Part shown: in pieces, positions 39,589 through 48,112 of the stretch
How the letters are laid out: every line of letters starts with the position of its first letter
Position numbering within the stretch: the first letter of the stretch is position 1
Virus record (IMG/VR): IMGVR_UViG_3300037258_000663
Span: 1 to 48,345 of that record
Origin: a virus
DNA: 48,345 bases
Reading direction: 5' to 3' (one strand)
Translations under genes and position numbers: made by a program
The notes under the pieces: generated by a model
The model's database searches: none
Seen by the model: the letters and a program-made list of their open reading frames with translations, nothing else
What the model was told of the DNA's origin: nothing

Positions 39589-42500
39589 ATGATGGGATTA
39601 CAAATTCGACCGCGGCACCACTGGCACAACACCGACTCCGGACCGGAGCTGGTGCGGGTGGAATTGGGCGAGGACATGGCGCCAGGCACCGCGGCCAATG
39701 CTTTCCTAGTTGCGTATGCCCCCGCAGATTCCACGGGGATCCCTAGCGATCCGGGCAATTTCGTGACGACCGATCAGTCGATTCAGATCTTCGACCCCTT
39801 CGCCAAGTTATCAGGCAGCTCTGGAGAACGCTTCTGGGCAGTTTATCGCCGCGACGATGAAGCGTTCGAGATTTTCAGCGGTCGCTGCTGCGGCCCTCAA
39901 ACTTGCTGGGGTTGGTCCTACGCCTACGCTCGCATCACCGACTATCCAGGCACGACACCCAACCTCTGCATGTGCTACGGCAACGCCGTGGTTGGCAAGA
40001 CGTATCCGATCACCGAGAGCATGATCTCCGGCGGTCACTTAATGCGCATCGATGGCCAGACGATCCGGGCCGCATTGAATAAAAACTATCCGCTCACGTT
40101 CAGCACCACCGATCAACTGGCTGTTGGCTCCAGCAGCGCTGCGTGGAGCGGAACGTCAAATTTGTTGAAGTTGCGGGGCGGCACACTCTCAACACGAAGC
40201 GGCGATTTCGCCGGCGTTCTATCCGTCTCCGATACGTCGGGGATCAGCCCCGGCGATGCAGTCCCGGTCTATTGGGAGAGCAGCGATAAGCTCACAAGTT
40301 ACTTGCAAACGATCACGGTCAGCGCCATCACACCTAGCACATCGATCACGTTTGCCACAGGCAGCGGCGATATTTTGCCGGATGTAGACACGGCTATCGG
40401 CTTCGTGCCCGCTGGTACATCGCCTGCCTCAGTAAGCAACTCGATCACGCTGTCTTTCACGACAGACAGCGGACCACCGCAGTTCTTTAAGTGCGTGGCA
40501 ACAGTTAGCTTCCTCGACGATGGCCTAGGCGGTGGCCCACTGTGGACTAATACTTATCAGTTCAACAATGTGGTTTGTGGTGACCCAGCAGTCTTACTGG
40601 ACTGGACTGATGTGGCTTCCAATAGTTCGGGCGCTGCATTCACGGCTACATCAGAGACGAGCGTGGACTTACTGGCCACGATGAAAGACCATCAGTTTCT
40701 CTACACCGACGCCGATTTGGCAGGCAAGTGGCGGCGAGCGCACTGCGCCAGCGACGGGGTGGTGTTTGTTGGTGATGGGCTATTAACGACAAGCGACCCC
40801 GCAAAAATAACTTACAACGCCGCAGAAGATTCGACCTGGAACTTGGACGAGTACGGTGATCCTCAAGGGATGCCAGTTCCCTATTATCAGACCCACAACC
40901 TTACTTGGGGTTTTGGTGGTTCGGAACAAACCGCAACGCTTTATTTTGGCGGCACATCTTCCCTGTATTGTGCTGCTGGCGGGAATTCTATGGCTTGGGA
41001 ACTGTTTGGTAAATCTCCACACACGGACACATGTGGGATTGATCCTGATTGGGGCAACAATGTTCCAGTCATCGCTGACAACACCGTGGCGACTACGTGG
41101 TGGGACAATCGGGAGATATACAGCGCTGAAGCGAGCGTCGGTTACATCCAAGCACAAGCTGGCCCGACTTACGATGCTGTATACGCAATCTGCAGCATCG
41201 CCCCTTACGTCAACCACTGCAATCTGCCTGCCGTTCAGCTACAAGTGGAAGGCCAGACGCCGACAGCGAACACGTTCTACATAACGTGCGGTGGTGCTAC
41301 CAACGACAACCCGGTTCAAGTTTTTAGCTGGGTCGCTAACGCTTGCGCCGCGCCAAGGTGGTGGCTGTACCCTGCCGGAGGGAATGATTTCCTCTACTGG
41401 TGGATTCCTAGCGGCATTAGAGATTTCTGGTACGACGTTGATCCGTTGTGGCCCATCCCACCGGCGCAGGCGAACATTGATACTGGCGTACCGCAGTATG
41501 TTCATGCGAAGTTTGGCTACGCGATTGGACCCGGAGCACCTCGATACAACGCGATAGATTTCTTTAATGGGGCGTTTGACGCCACGGAGATTGGCGACAC
41601 GACGCTGACCGACCCGTTTGCACTCGTGCAGGACTTAGACCAGCCGTGCAAATATGCTTATTTCCCAGGAGAGCCTTCTTTTACTGAAGCAGATTATGCC
41701 ATCTATGGTCCAATTTTCACGATAGATCAGTTACAGTTCGGCACGCTCGTCTGGACTACCGGTTACGAAGGAGTGTTGACCGCAGATGACACGAGCAACC
41801 TACCGGCAGTCAACGAGATTTTGGACATTTATTACGGATACTACGATTCAACTGACACTAGCATCGTTCAAGAAGCACACGCTGCTACTGTCACTGCTGT
41901 TGACTCGATCACTGGCGCGATCACAGTGAGTCTTGACCCCGGCGACACGCCATTCGGGGCAGTCGGATACAGTTACGGTGGTTCACCCGGCTCGATGCCT
42001 GTGGCGTGGGACAGCCAAGCGAATACTGTCACCACGACGTTCTCGATTTGGTTGACCATTCCACCATTTCTGGACCCTCCAACCGTAGTTGGAGTTTTTG
42101 GCGACCCCACTAACCCGAATGCCTTTGCCGGCGCTTATTACTTCGTACCTTCCGGGGACGAAGTGGTGACAGGGTATGATGGTCGGATAAATTGCGTGAT
42201 AACGCTCGACAGCTATCTACTGGGCGAAGTGTACGATCTTGATGGAGATGCTGACTGGGATTTGGATACCATCGACAGCCCTGGAGGTGCAGGCTATTTA
42301 GATGGCCTGGCAGAGTTTTCTCAGGCAGGTGCTCTCATGTACCTGCCCCGCGACACAGCGAGCAATCAGATTATATTCACCAACTCTTTTGTTGGTGATT
42401 ATCTGATGTGCACCAACTGCACAGAGACGCTAGTGGTGGAACCTGATAGCGCTCCTCTTGGTGACCCAGCTCTCGGCATTAACGCTGCCCCAGAAACGCC

Positions 42501-43215
42501 AGCCGGAACGTTAACGCCAGAATGTGGGCCACCCAACTGGTGTGCAGTCATAGAGGGCATCGTTGGCGAGCAGATGCTCGTGGATGTCCCTTGGGGCGAC
42601 CAGCCGCTCAACATCCCTGATTCGATCTGCCCCGGTGGAACTACGAATTGTAATTGTAGCGTACTGAGCGGAACGTATGAGTGCATCAACGCGAACGCCG
42701 ACCCTCCGAGTGATTGTGCCTGGGGCGGAGCCTACAACGATCCGTGGAATGCAGACGAGTGGGAGAGCTTGAATGGTGTTTGTGAATCAACTTGCCCGCC
42801 AGGTGACCCACAACCGCAAGATGGTTTTTGGCTGGCTTACGTGTCACTCGGTTCTCTAGCCACTGATCCAGATGACGGTGAATACACCGCAGGCATTTTA
42901 GTGAATCTAACGGGTGGCATCACTGGTGATATGTACCCTGGTGCCGGCGATGAGATTTCGGCGTATTGCTTACATACTTTTGCCCCGTATTTCGTTAGCT
43001 TCCGCCACTTGGGCTACACGAAGGATTCGCGGCAGATTCGTTGGACGGCCATTAGTGCTACGCTCCAAAACTTAATCAGCACCGTGTATGACACCGTGAG
43101 TTTCAGATACGACTGCCCTTGCCCACACGGTGCCGGCGAGGGTACGGGTCCGACGGGTTGCTGCTACCCTGCCACAATATCTGTGAGTGCAGGCTCGGAA
43201 AGGTTGTTTTCATGA
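39589..43215 (+). CDS. Large tail fibre/receptor-binding protein (1208 aa)
   Basis: ATG 39589 lies right after the paralogous anchor gene. Residues 1-100 are the conserved anchor module (IRPRHHWHNTD ... GERFWAVYRRDDEAFEIF). The remaining 1100 residues are beta-rich, with many Gly, Asn, Thr and Tyr, paired cysteines (CCGPQTC; CTNCTE; NCNCS) and no recognised domain. Codon use and base composition look shifted towards A/T from about 40,100 compared with the anchor and hub, suggesting replacement of the distal fibre by horizontal transfer. It probably contacts the host surface. The stop overlaps the next start. Confidence 0.75.
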   Translation: MMGLQIRPRHHWHNTDSGPELVRVELGEDMAPGTAANAFLVAYAPADSTGIPSDPGNFVTTDQSIQIFDPFAKLSGSSGERFWAVYRRDDEAFEIFSGRCCGPQTCWGWSYAYARITDYPGTTPNLCMCYGNAVVGKTYPITESMISGGHLMRIDGQTIRAALNKNYPLTFSTTDQLAVGSSSAAWSGTSNLLKLRGGTLSTRSGDFAGVLSVSDTSGISPGDAVPVYWESSDKLTSYLQTITVSAITPSTSITFATGSGDILPDVDTAIGFVPAGTSPASVSNSITLSFTTDSGPPQFFKCVATVSFLDDGLGGGPLWTNTYQFNNVVCGDPAVLLDWTDVASNSSGAAFTATSETSVDLLATMKDHQFLYTDADLAGKWRRAHCASDGVVFVGDGLLTTSDPAKITYNAAEDSTWNLDEYGDPQGMPVPYYQTHNLTWGFGGSEQTATLYFGGTSSLYCAAGGNSMAWELFGKSPHTDTCGIDPDWGNNVPVIADNTVATTWWDNREIYSAEASVGYIQAQAGPTYDAVYAICSIAPYVNHCNLPAVQLQVEGQTPTANTFYITCGGATNDNPVQVFSWVANACAAPRWWLYPAGGNDFLYWWIPSGIRDFWYDVDPLWPIPPAQANIDTGVPQYVHAKFGYAIGPGAPRYNAIDFFNGAFDATEIGDTTLTDPFALVQDLDQPCKYAYFPGEPSFTEADYAIYGPIFTIDQLQFGTLVWTTGYEGVLTADDTSNLPAVNEILDIYYGYYDSTDTSIVQEAHAATVTAVDSITGAITVSLDPGDTPFGAVGYSYGGSPGSMPVAWDSQANTVTTTFSIWLTIPPFLDPPTVVGVFGDPTNPNAFAGAYYFVPSGDEVVTGYDGRINCVITLDSYLLGEVYDLDGDADWDLDTIDSPGGAGYLDGLAEFSQAGALMYLPRDTASNQIIFTNSFVGDYLMCTNCTETLVVEPDSAPLGDPALGINAAPETPAGTLTPECGPPNWCAVIEGIVGEQMLVDVPWGDQPLNIPDSICPGGTTNCNCSVLSGTYECINANADPPSDCAWGGAYNDPWNADEWESLNGVCESTCPPGDPQPQDGFWLAYVSLGSLATDPDDGEYTAGILVNLTGGITGDMYPGAGDEISAYCLHTFAPYFVSFRHLGYTKDSRQIRWTAISATLQNLISTVYDTVSFRYDCPCPHGAGEGTGPTGCCYPATISVSAGSERLFS

Positions 43216-44111
43216 TCAAACCTTGCCGATTTCGACACGAAAAATCATGGGGCACGTTCTGCGCCTGTCCGATAGTGCATCTCAACTCGACTAACAACGT
43301 CATTGTTCCAGAGATTCACTGTGCCAGGCGAGGTGGGATTCATTGCCCCTGGACAGAAGTACCGGATGAGCCACTGCTGGTTCCGCACGAGAAACCGCCC
43401 CCGCGACAATACCGTCATGTTAAAAAGGAAGCGCCGGATGGAAAAAAAGTGCATGCCACGCTGTATCGAAAGTACAGTATGTTTGGCAGGATGCTACGGG
43501 CTATCTTTGGTTTGCTTAACCTGGAAGCAGGACATTCCTGTTCTTGCAAGGCCATCGCTGGCCAATTAGACGCGCTGCCTTTGGAGTACATCGAGCAAGA
43601 AATGGGCATGGTAGTTGAAAGACTGCAAACAGAAATGATGAAACTATCGCTGTCGGAAATGGCAGCAGCCGCCAAGAAAATTGCGTTTGACAAAGTTCTC
43701 GGCAAACAGCCAGACTTTGACTTCAATAATGTGCCCAAATCGATTGCCATGGTGGCTCTCAGGTGGGCCAAGAATCCTAACACGATAGAGGAGAAAGTTA
43801 TGAATGCAATGCAGATGGGTGCTACGAGACCAGCAACACCACCAACGCCGGCCGTTCCACAAGTAGTGTTAAAAAGCCTTGGGCCGAAAGTGAAGTTCAT
43901 ACCCGATCTAGCTGCAAAAGCGTTGGCTGCTTCCGAAACAGACCCGACGGGACTGTTGACATATTTATTTGCCAATGCAGCGGACACCGATTGGTTCGAT
44001 GTGGCGATTACTTTTCGTAAGGCGGCTTTAGTTCCGTCTCCGGGTGGCCAGCCACAGATAAATATGCAGGTGCAGTCGGTGTATAGATCGCCACAAGATA
44101 TTGCGCAGTAA
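43212..44111 (+). CDS. Fibre-linked hypothetical protein (299 aa)
   Basis: Starts by ATGA overlap with the fibre gene. The N-terminus is Cys/His-rich (CRFRHEKSWGTFCAC, EIHCARRGGIHCPW, then GHSCSCK near residue 109), possibly metal-binding. The C-terminal 150 residues are helical and then Pro/Ala-rich with a final strand part. Base composition matches the fibre's AT-richer part, so the two were probably acquired together. It may be a fibre chaperone, cap or an exchange-linked gene. No family recognised. Confidence 0.65.
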   Translation: MIKPCRFRHEKSWGTFCACPIVHLNSTNNVIVPEIHCARRGGIHCPWTEVPDEPLLVPHEKPPPRQYRHVKKEAPDGKKVHATLYRKYSMFGRMLRAIFGLLNLEAGHSCSCKAIAGQLDALPLEYIEQEMGMVVERLQTEMMKLSLSEMAAAAKKIAFDKVLGKQPDFDFNNVPKSIAMVALRWAKNPNTIEEKVMNAMQMGATRPATPPTPAVPQVVLKSLGPKVKFIPDLAAKALAASETDPTGLLTYLFANAADTDWFDVAITFRKAALVPSPGGQPQINMQVQSVYRSPQDIAQ

Positions 44112-44185
44112 CCAAGCGCCAGTTCGGCTCAGAGAAGCTTAACGAGCCTGGAGGGACGGGGAGGCTTTCTGTCGATCCGATTCTG

Positions 44186-44258
44186 ACGACTGTAACTCTT
44201 CAAGGAGAGGGGCGGACTGAAAATCCGTGTGTCGCCGGTTCAATCCCGGCCCTGACCA
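44186..44258 (+). pseudogene. tRNA-Phe-like sequence lacking a matching 5' acceptor strand
   Basis: Positions 44212-44258 fold as a good tRNA 3' half: anticodon stem GCGGA/TCCGT with loop CTGAAAA (GAA anticodon 44219-44221), variable loop GTGTC, T stem GCCGG/CCGGC with loop TTCAATC, acceptor strand CCTGACC and discriminator A. A GGTCAGG partner is missing at the expected 5' end; only one of seven acceptor positions would pair. The D-arm-like region (CTCT/AGAG) has only a 6-nt loop. This pattern (3' half kept, 5' half lost) looks like an old att remnant rather than a working tRNA. Confidence 0.6.
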
Positions 44259-44264
44259 CTGTTG

Positions 44265-44289
44265 TACGTGGCGATCGTATCGCCATGTA
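44265..44289. promoter_or_regulatory. Near-perfect 25-nt palindrome before the ParB-HTH gene
   Basis: TACGTGGCGAT-CGT-ATCGCCATGTA has an 11-bp stem with one wobble. There is no T tract, so it is not a terminator. It lies 32 nt upstream of the ParB-type HTH gene and directly after the tRNA-like sequence. A ParB-type operator (parS-like) or an RNA hairpin are both possible. Confidence 0.5.
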
Positions 44290-44321
44290 AGAGGAGGTGT
44301 CAAACAGTGGAGGGTTAAGCG

Positions 44322-44699
44322 ATGGAAGGTTTGAATTGTCGGCAGAAAATGAGCGTTCTCCGCGCATTAAACGACCCGATCGAGCGCGCGAGGATTGTGA
44401 AGGCTACGTGGCTCGAATCGGGTCTAACACAGGATGAGTTTGGCAGACAAATCGGCTGCTCGCAAGGGCAGGTCGCGGCGCTTTGTCGCCTTCTGCAGCT
44501 GCCAACCGCCTGGCGTGAGCGCGTGCGCCGCAAGCAACTATCACCTACGCACGCTGATGCGCTGCTGAAGGGAAAGCTGCGGCCTGCACTTCTAGCCGCC
44601 ATCGAGGAAAAATATTTCCCGAAGTGGCACACCCCACGGAAATTGCCGAGGTGGGAGAAATTTCACCGGGAGGTCAGTCTGCTCGATCGCCGACTTTGA
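44322..44699 (+). CDS. Stand-alone ParB/KorB-type HTH protein (125 aa)
   Basis: The central part (ATWLESGLTQDEFGRQIGCS, QGQVAALCRLLQLPTAWRERV, LSPTHADALL) is the ParB-family helix-turn-helix plus its following helices, without the nuclease/CTPase core (no GERR box). The C-terminal half is basic. It resembles KorB-like operator-binding domains and may repress or regulate. It is the third ParB-related gene of the prophage and the best repressor candidate near the right end. No clear ribosome-binding site precedes ATG 44322. Confidence 0.75.
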   Translation: MEGLNCRQKMSVLRALNDPIERARIVKATWLESGLTQDEFGRQIGCSQGQVAALCRLLQLPTAWRERVRRKQLSPTHADALLKGKLRPALLAAIEEKYFPKWHTPRKLPRWEKFHREVSLLDRRL

Positions 44700-44841
44700 A
44701 TGGGAACTATAGCGTCTCAAATCGGGACTGTACGGCCGAAGGAAACTTGCTAGTATTTGGCTGGTCGGGATGCAACTTCTGACGGCTTTCGCCGCCTACT
44801 AGTTTGCATCGCGGCTGAACACTGCACCCGATCAGCTAATA

Positions 44842-44884
44842 GGGCCGCGGGAAGGCTTGCTACCTTCCCGCGGCCCGCTTTTTT
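44842..44884 (+). terminator. Very strong rho-independent terminator
   Basis: A perfect 14-bp stem, GGGCCGCGGGAAGG (44842-44855) with its complement (44863-44876), has a 7-nt loop and is followed by GCTTTTTTG. It ends transcription arriving from the late region and insulates the following gene. Confidence 0.93.
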
Positions 44885-44960
44885 GCTAGCATCAATCCGT
44901 GTCGTTCGGGCGCGCAACGGATTAATAGTCCGTGTCTCGCCATCCCCTCGGAGGTTGGAG

Positions 44961-45608
44961 ATGAAGCTGTTTGCATTGACATTCATGGCCTTCGCGATCG
45001 GAGTTCTAGCCGGACTGGGAATGTCAGTCGCGCTGACGCCTGCCCCGTCTGACATCGAAACGAAGCTCAGGGAAGACCTTGCGAAGGCGAAAGGTATCTC
45101 GACAGAGCTCGGGTCCTGTCAGCAAAGGGTTACTACTCTTGAAAAAGCCAAGGAGGATCGTGAAAAACGACTCTATAGTTACTTCTCACTTGGCATATCC
45201 CGTAAGGATCTTATCGCAGCATTGGAAGGGACTGGAATGCCTGGGCGAAGAGAACCAATATTTTCGGAGAAAGATGATGCTTGGGTGGGCGCTGGCTCAG
45301 TTTGGACCTCAAACGACGGGCGCGTCGAAATATCGGCTTGGGGCAAGAACGAAAATCTTGTTGGGTTTGCGGCCAAGGTTCAACTATCCGTCGGTCACAC
45401 TGATGCTCAAATGGAGTGCATTCGCTCGATGCTTCTATTGGTCGATCCGAACTGGAAATCAGGAGATCTAGCAAACTTTTTGAAGGAGGCCCTCGAATTG
45501 GATCGGCCCACCGGAATGGAACTATCCATAGCACACAACGGCTGCAGAGTCTCAATTCAAATCGACAGGTCCCTGGCAATGGCGCTTCTCGAAGTCTCGC
45601 TTCATTAA
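44961..45608 (+). CDS. Exported/anchored hypothetical protein, possible lysogenic-conversion gene (215 aa)
   Basis: ATG 44961 follows GGAGGTTGGAG. Residues 1-25 (MKLFALTFMAFAIGVLAGLG then MSVAL) form a signal anchor, a coiled-coil lies at about 35-75, and a compact soluble domain with IFSEKDDAWVGAGSVWTSND and later ALELDRPTGMELSIAHNGCR follows. It lies alone between a strong terminator and attR, the usual place for morons expressed from the lysogen. A 7-bp inverted repeat (AATCCGT/ACGGATT, about 44895-44924) precedes it. Base composition is somewhat lower in G+C than in the early genes. No family recognised. Confidence 0.6.
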   Translation: MKLFALTFMAFAIGVLAGLGMSVALTPAPSDIETKLREDLAKAKGISTELGSCQQRVTTLEKAKEDREKRLYSYFSLGISRKDLIAALEGTGMPGRREPIFSEKDDAWVGAGSVWTSNDGRVEISAWGKNENLVGFAAKVQLSVGHTDAQMECIRSMLLLVDPNWKSGDLANFLKEALELDRPTGMELSIAHNGCRVSIQIDRSLAMALLEVSLH

Positions 45609-45740
45609 ATTTTTTCCTACCTCGGCTTGATATCCCGCAGAGCATTTCGCTGGAGGCAGCGGAACGCCCCTCCCCTTCTTAAATCGTTTCGGCTAAGCGC
45701 CTGAGCACATCTTTCCCGGCCAGCCATCTTCGGCGTGAGT

Positions 45741-45788
45741 GCGAATTGCAAATCCGCCATCGTCGGTTCGACTCCGACCGGCGCCTTT
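45741..45788. other. attR (tRNA-Cys 3'-end duplicate)
   Basis: It matches 664-711 at 47 of 48 positions, with a perfect 44-bp core from 45745. The 5' part of the tRNA is absent, so this copy cannot be functional. Next to it lies the original tRNA terminator. Confidence 0.93.
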
Positions 45789-45789
45789 C

Positions 45790-45823
45790 ACAGCCGTGCT
45801 GCCAAGCGCAGAGCGGCTGTTTT
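45790..45823 (+). terminator. Original tRNA-Cys terminator, displaced to the right of attR
   Basis: ACAGCCG (45790-45796) pairs with CGGCTGT (45814-45820), then TTTT. It directly follows the att duplicate and would have ended the tRNA transcript before integration. Confidence 0.6.
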
Positions 45824-45857
45824 GCTGCGCGCCATCGCGATGAATGGCGCCAAGAAT

Positions 45858-47702
45858 TCATTGGGGCTGGGAGGCCGTTTCCAACTGTGAATCTTGAACC
45901 AGGGGAAAATCGACCACGATGATCGTCCCTTGGTCAGCGGCGGTTTCAATGGTAGCAACGGTTCCCAGCAGCCGAGCGCGCTGCCGGATGCCTTGCAGAC
46001 CAAATTGTTCTTCGTGGACCGTACTGGGATCAAAGCCGCAGCCCCAATCACGGATGATCAGCCGCACCCACAGACCGTGCTGCAGCAGTTCCACTCGGGC
46101 CCGCTTCGAACGGCTGTGCTGACGGATGTTGGACAGCCCCTCTTGCGTGATGCGGAAGATGGCCACTTCCAGCGGCGCGGCCAAACGTCCGAAATACGAA
46201 TAGTTGATGAATTCGACGTGGGGAACTTCGGGCCGCGATTCATTGACCAAATATTCCAGAGCGGCGGCGACGCCTTGCTCATCAAGGATGGGCGGGCGCA
46301 GGCCGCTGATCAGGCGACGGGCTTCGGCCAGGGCATCGCGCAACAGGCTCATGCCGCGCTCGTGATCGGCCTGCGCCTTTTCTTTCCGCGATTTGCCGGA
46401 ATACATGGCCGCTTCCAAGTGCATCAGCCCGCCCGTAAGGTATTGGACCAACCCGTCGTGAATATCGTAGGCCACCAGTTGGCGTTCCCGTTCCTGCAAA
46501 TCGAGCAGGCGTCGCAGGAGCTGCCGTTCGCGCTCCAATTGCTCTTCGGCGATTTTGCGATGAGTGATGTCGGTGGCGATGCGCACCACCGATTCCACTT
46601 TTCCGTTGTGCCAAATAGGCCCCAATCGCGCGGCGTACCAAGCAGTGCCCCCTTCAGGTCGGTGGATCAGGGCTTCGTACTGCTGGGGTTGCCCCGTTTT
46701 GCAAACGGCTTCGTGGGCTTGCCGAGCGGCTTCCCAATACTCCGGATCGATGTAATCGAACACGGTGCGGCCCACGGTGCCTTCGAACCCGGGCGTGGTC
46801 CGATTGATAAACTTAATGGTGCCTTCGACGTCGGTCAAAATGATGATGTCCGGCGCATTTTCGACCAACGACCGCCATGTGGCCTCGCTTTGCTCGAGCT
46901 TGGCTTTATCTTCGTTCGTTTGCGTAATGTCTCTGAGCGAGCCGGACATGCGAATCAATCGGCCCTGCTGGTCCCACACGCCTTGCCCACGCGCGCTAAA
47001 CCAAATGTACTTGCCCGACTTTGCCAGGAGGCGATATTCAATGTCGTAGGGCTTTTTATCCTGGGTGTGTTCCGCCATCGCCTGGAATACCCGCTCCCGA
47101 TCGTCGGGATGCAGCCGCGACGTGAAACTGCGGATGACCGGCGGGAATTCCGCATCGCTGTAACCCAACATTTCCTTCAAGCGAGGCGAATGCCAGGCTT
47201 CGTTATTGGAGTCGTTCCACGGTTTTCCCCGGGGGTGCGTATCCCACAACCCTTCGTTGGAGCCGCGGACCGCTAGTTCAAACCGCTCGACGCTTTCCCG
47301 CAATTGACGTTCCAGGTCGGCCGCGATGGCCCGATTATGCGCCCGCCGGACTGCGATTTGCAGCTGAATTCGGAAGAGGTCGACGTCTATCGGGTACAAA
47401 AGATAATCGTCGACGCCGGCGTCGAGCAGCATCTGTAAATCGGCGGGAGATGACCGATTGGTAATAATCTGCACCAGGGGATTGTGTGAAGGATCACCTT
47501 GGCGAATTTGGCGACACAAGACCAAGCCATCCACTTCAGATAAATGCCATGAAGTAAGCACCAGCGCCGGGTGCTGAGATTCATAGACCTTCAATGCCGC
47601 AGGGATGTCGGCAACCACCGTGGATTCGAAACCCATTTTTGCGAGCGTCGTAACGAGCAACTCGGACAACTCCCGCTCGGCAACGACGACAAGAGCATGC
47701 AT
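45858..47702 (-). CDS. Hybrid sensor histidine kinase with degenerate receiver (614 aa)
   Basis: This is a host gene outside the prophage. The order is an N-terminal receiver-like domain (1-118), two PAS domains (about 140-262 and 272-382), HisKA_3 dimerisation with the phosphoacceptor His415 (AYDIHDGLVQ), then a HATPase (Asn525 in EGLSNIRQHS, GCGF near 554-557, GLQGIRQRA). The receiver lacks the phospho-acceptor Asp: ALVLTSWHLSEVDG has Ser51 at that place, and the acidic pair near residue 8 is AE rather than DD, so it cannot be phosphorylated in the usual way. The kinase would signal to a NarL/LuxR-type regulator not seen here. The ATG at 47702 is preferred to a TTG at 47723. Confidence 0.92.
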   Translation of the reverse strand: MHALVVVAERELSELLVTTLAKMGFESTVVADIPAALKVYESQHPALVLTSWHLSEVDGLVLCRQIRQGDPSHNPLVQIITNRSSPADLQMLLDAGVDDYLLYPIDVDLFRIQLQIAVRRAHNRAIAADLERQLRESVERFELAVRGSNEGLWDTHPRGKPWNDSNNEAWHSPRLKEMLGYSDAEFPPVIRSFTSRLHPDDRERVFQAMAEHTQDKKPYDIEYRLLAKSGKYIWFSARGQGVWDQQGRLIRMSGSLRDITQTNEDKAKLEQSEATWRSLVENAPDIIILTDVEGTIKFINRTTPGFEGTVGRTVFDYIDPEYWEAARQAHEAVCKTGQPQQYEALIHRPEGGTAWYAARLGPIWHNGKVESVVRIATDITHRKIAEEQLERERQLLRRLLDLQERERQLVAYDIHDGLVQYLTGGLMHLEAAMYSGKSRKEKAQADHERGMSLLRDALAEARRLISGLRPPILDEQGVAAALEYLVNESRPEVPHVEFINYSYFGRLAAPLEVAIFRITQEGLSNIRQHSRSKRARVELLQHGLWVRLIIRDWGCGFDPSTVHEEQFGLQGIRQRARLLGTVATIETAADQGTIIVVDFPLVQDSQLETASQPQ

Positions 47703-48112
47703 GGCAATAGGATAACGTAACAATGAGTTGTCTGGGGATGAACATCACCGACATTTTTATTTTAACGCATCAGCCAGTTGACCATAGCTTCCGGCCAAGC
47801 GAGCGGGACCGAAATCTCCAAAATTTCTTTGCTTTTGTTTCTTTTGTTTCTGTTTTTCCTGCCGACTTATGGTGAATTTTCCGCTGGCGTTGGGTTTCGC
47901 TTCCGGTCACAATACCCTGCGAACCTGAAGCTGTTCCGCTCGTCATAGTAAAATGGACCAGAAAGTCGTTGAGCCCGCTAGCACTGAGGAAGCACGGTTA
48001 CAGTGATTGAACGAATTTCTAAAAAATCCCTGCACTTGGAAAGCGGCGTGCCTGGAAAATCATCTAGCCAGGTTACTTTGCAGTGGGAGCAATCGATTTG
48101 GCCGCCACTTCC
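47703..48112. other. Divergent intergenic region
   Basis: About 410 nt lie between the kinase and the transporter, which are transcribed away from each other. It includes a pyrimidine-rich run (CTTTTGTTTC repeats near 47830-47855). No gene with a reliable start and no clear promoter could be fixed; promoters for both genes must lie here. Confidence 0.4.

Larger units (their letters stand above)
668..45744 (+). mobile_element. Complete prophage (siphovirus-type, about 45.1 kb)
   Basis: The element is delimited by the tRNA-Cys direct repeat and has an integrase gene near attL. It carries recognisable replication/partition, packaging, head, tail and fibre modules, all on the + strand. None of the recognised structural genes looks broken, so it may be inducible. 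No clear CI-type repressor, replicative helicase, polymerase or canonical endolysin was found. The structural module mixes lambda-like parts (GpA terminase, gpW, portal, nested scaffold, G/G-T) with a Mu gpT-like capsid protein. Confidence 0.93.

Noticed and set aside
45894-47276. 460-codon frame antisense to the kinase
   Set aside because: The kinase frame has complete PAS, HisKA_3 and ATPase motifs; the antisense frame is a GC-driven mirror without recognisable domains.
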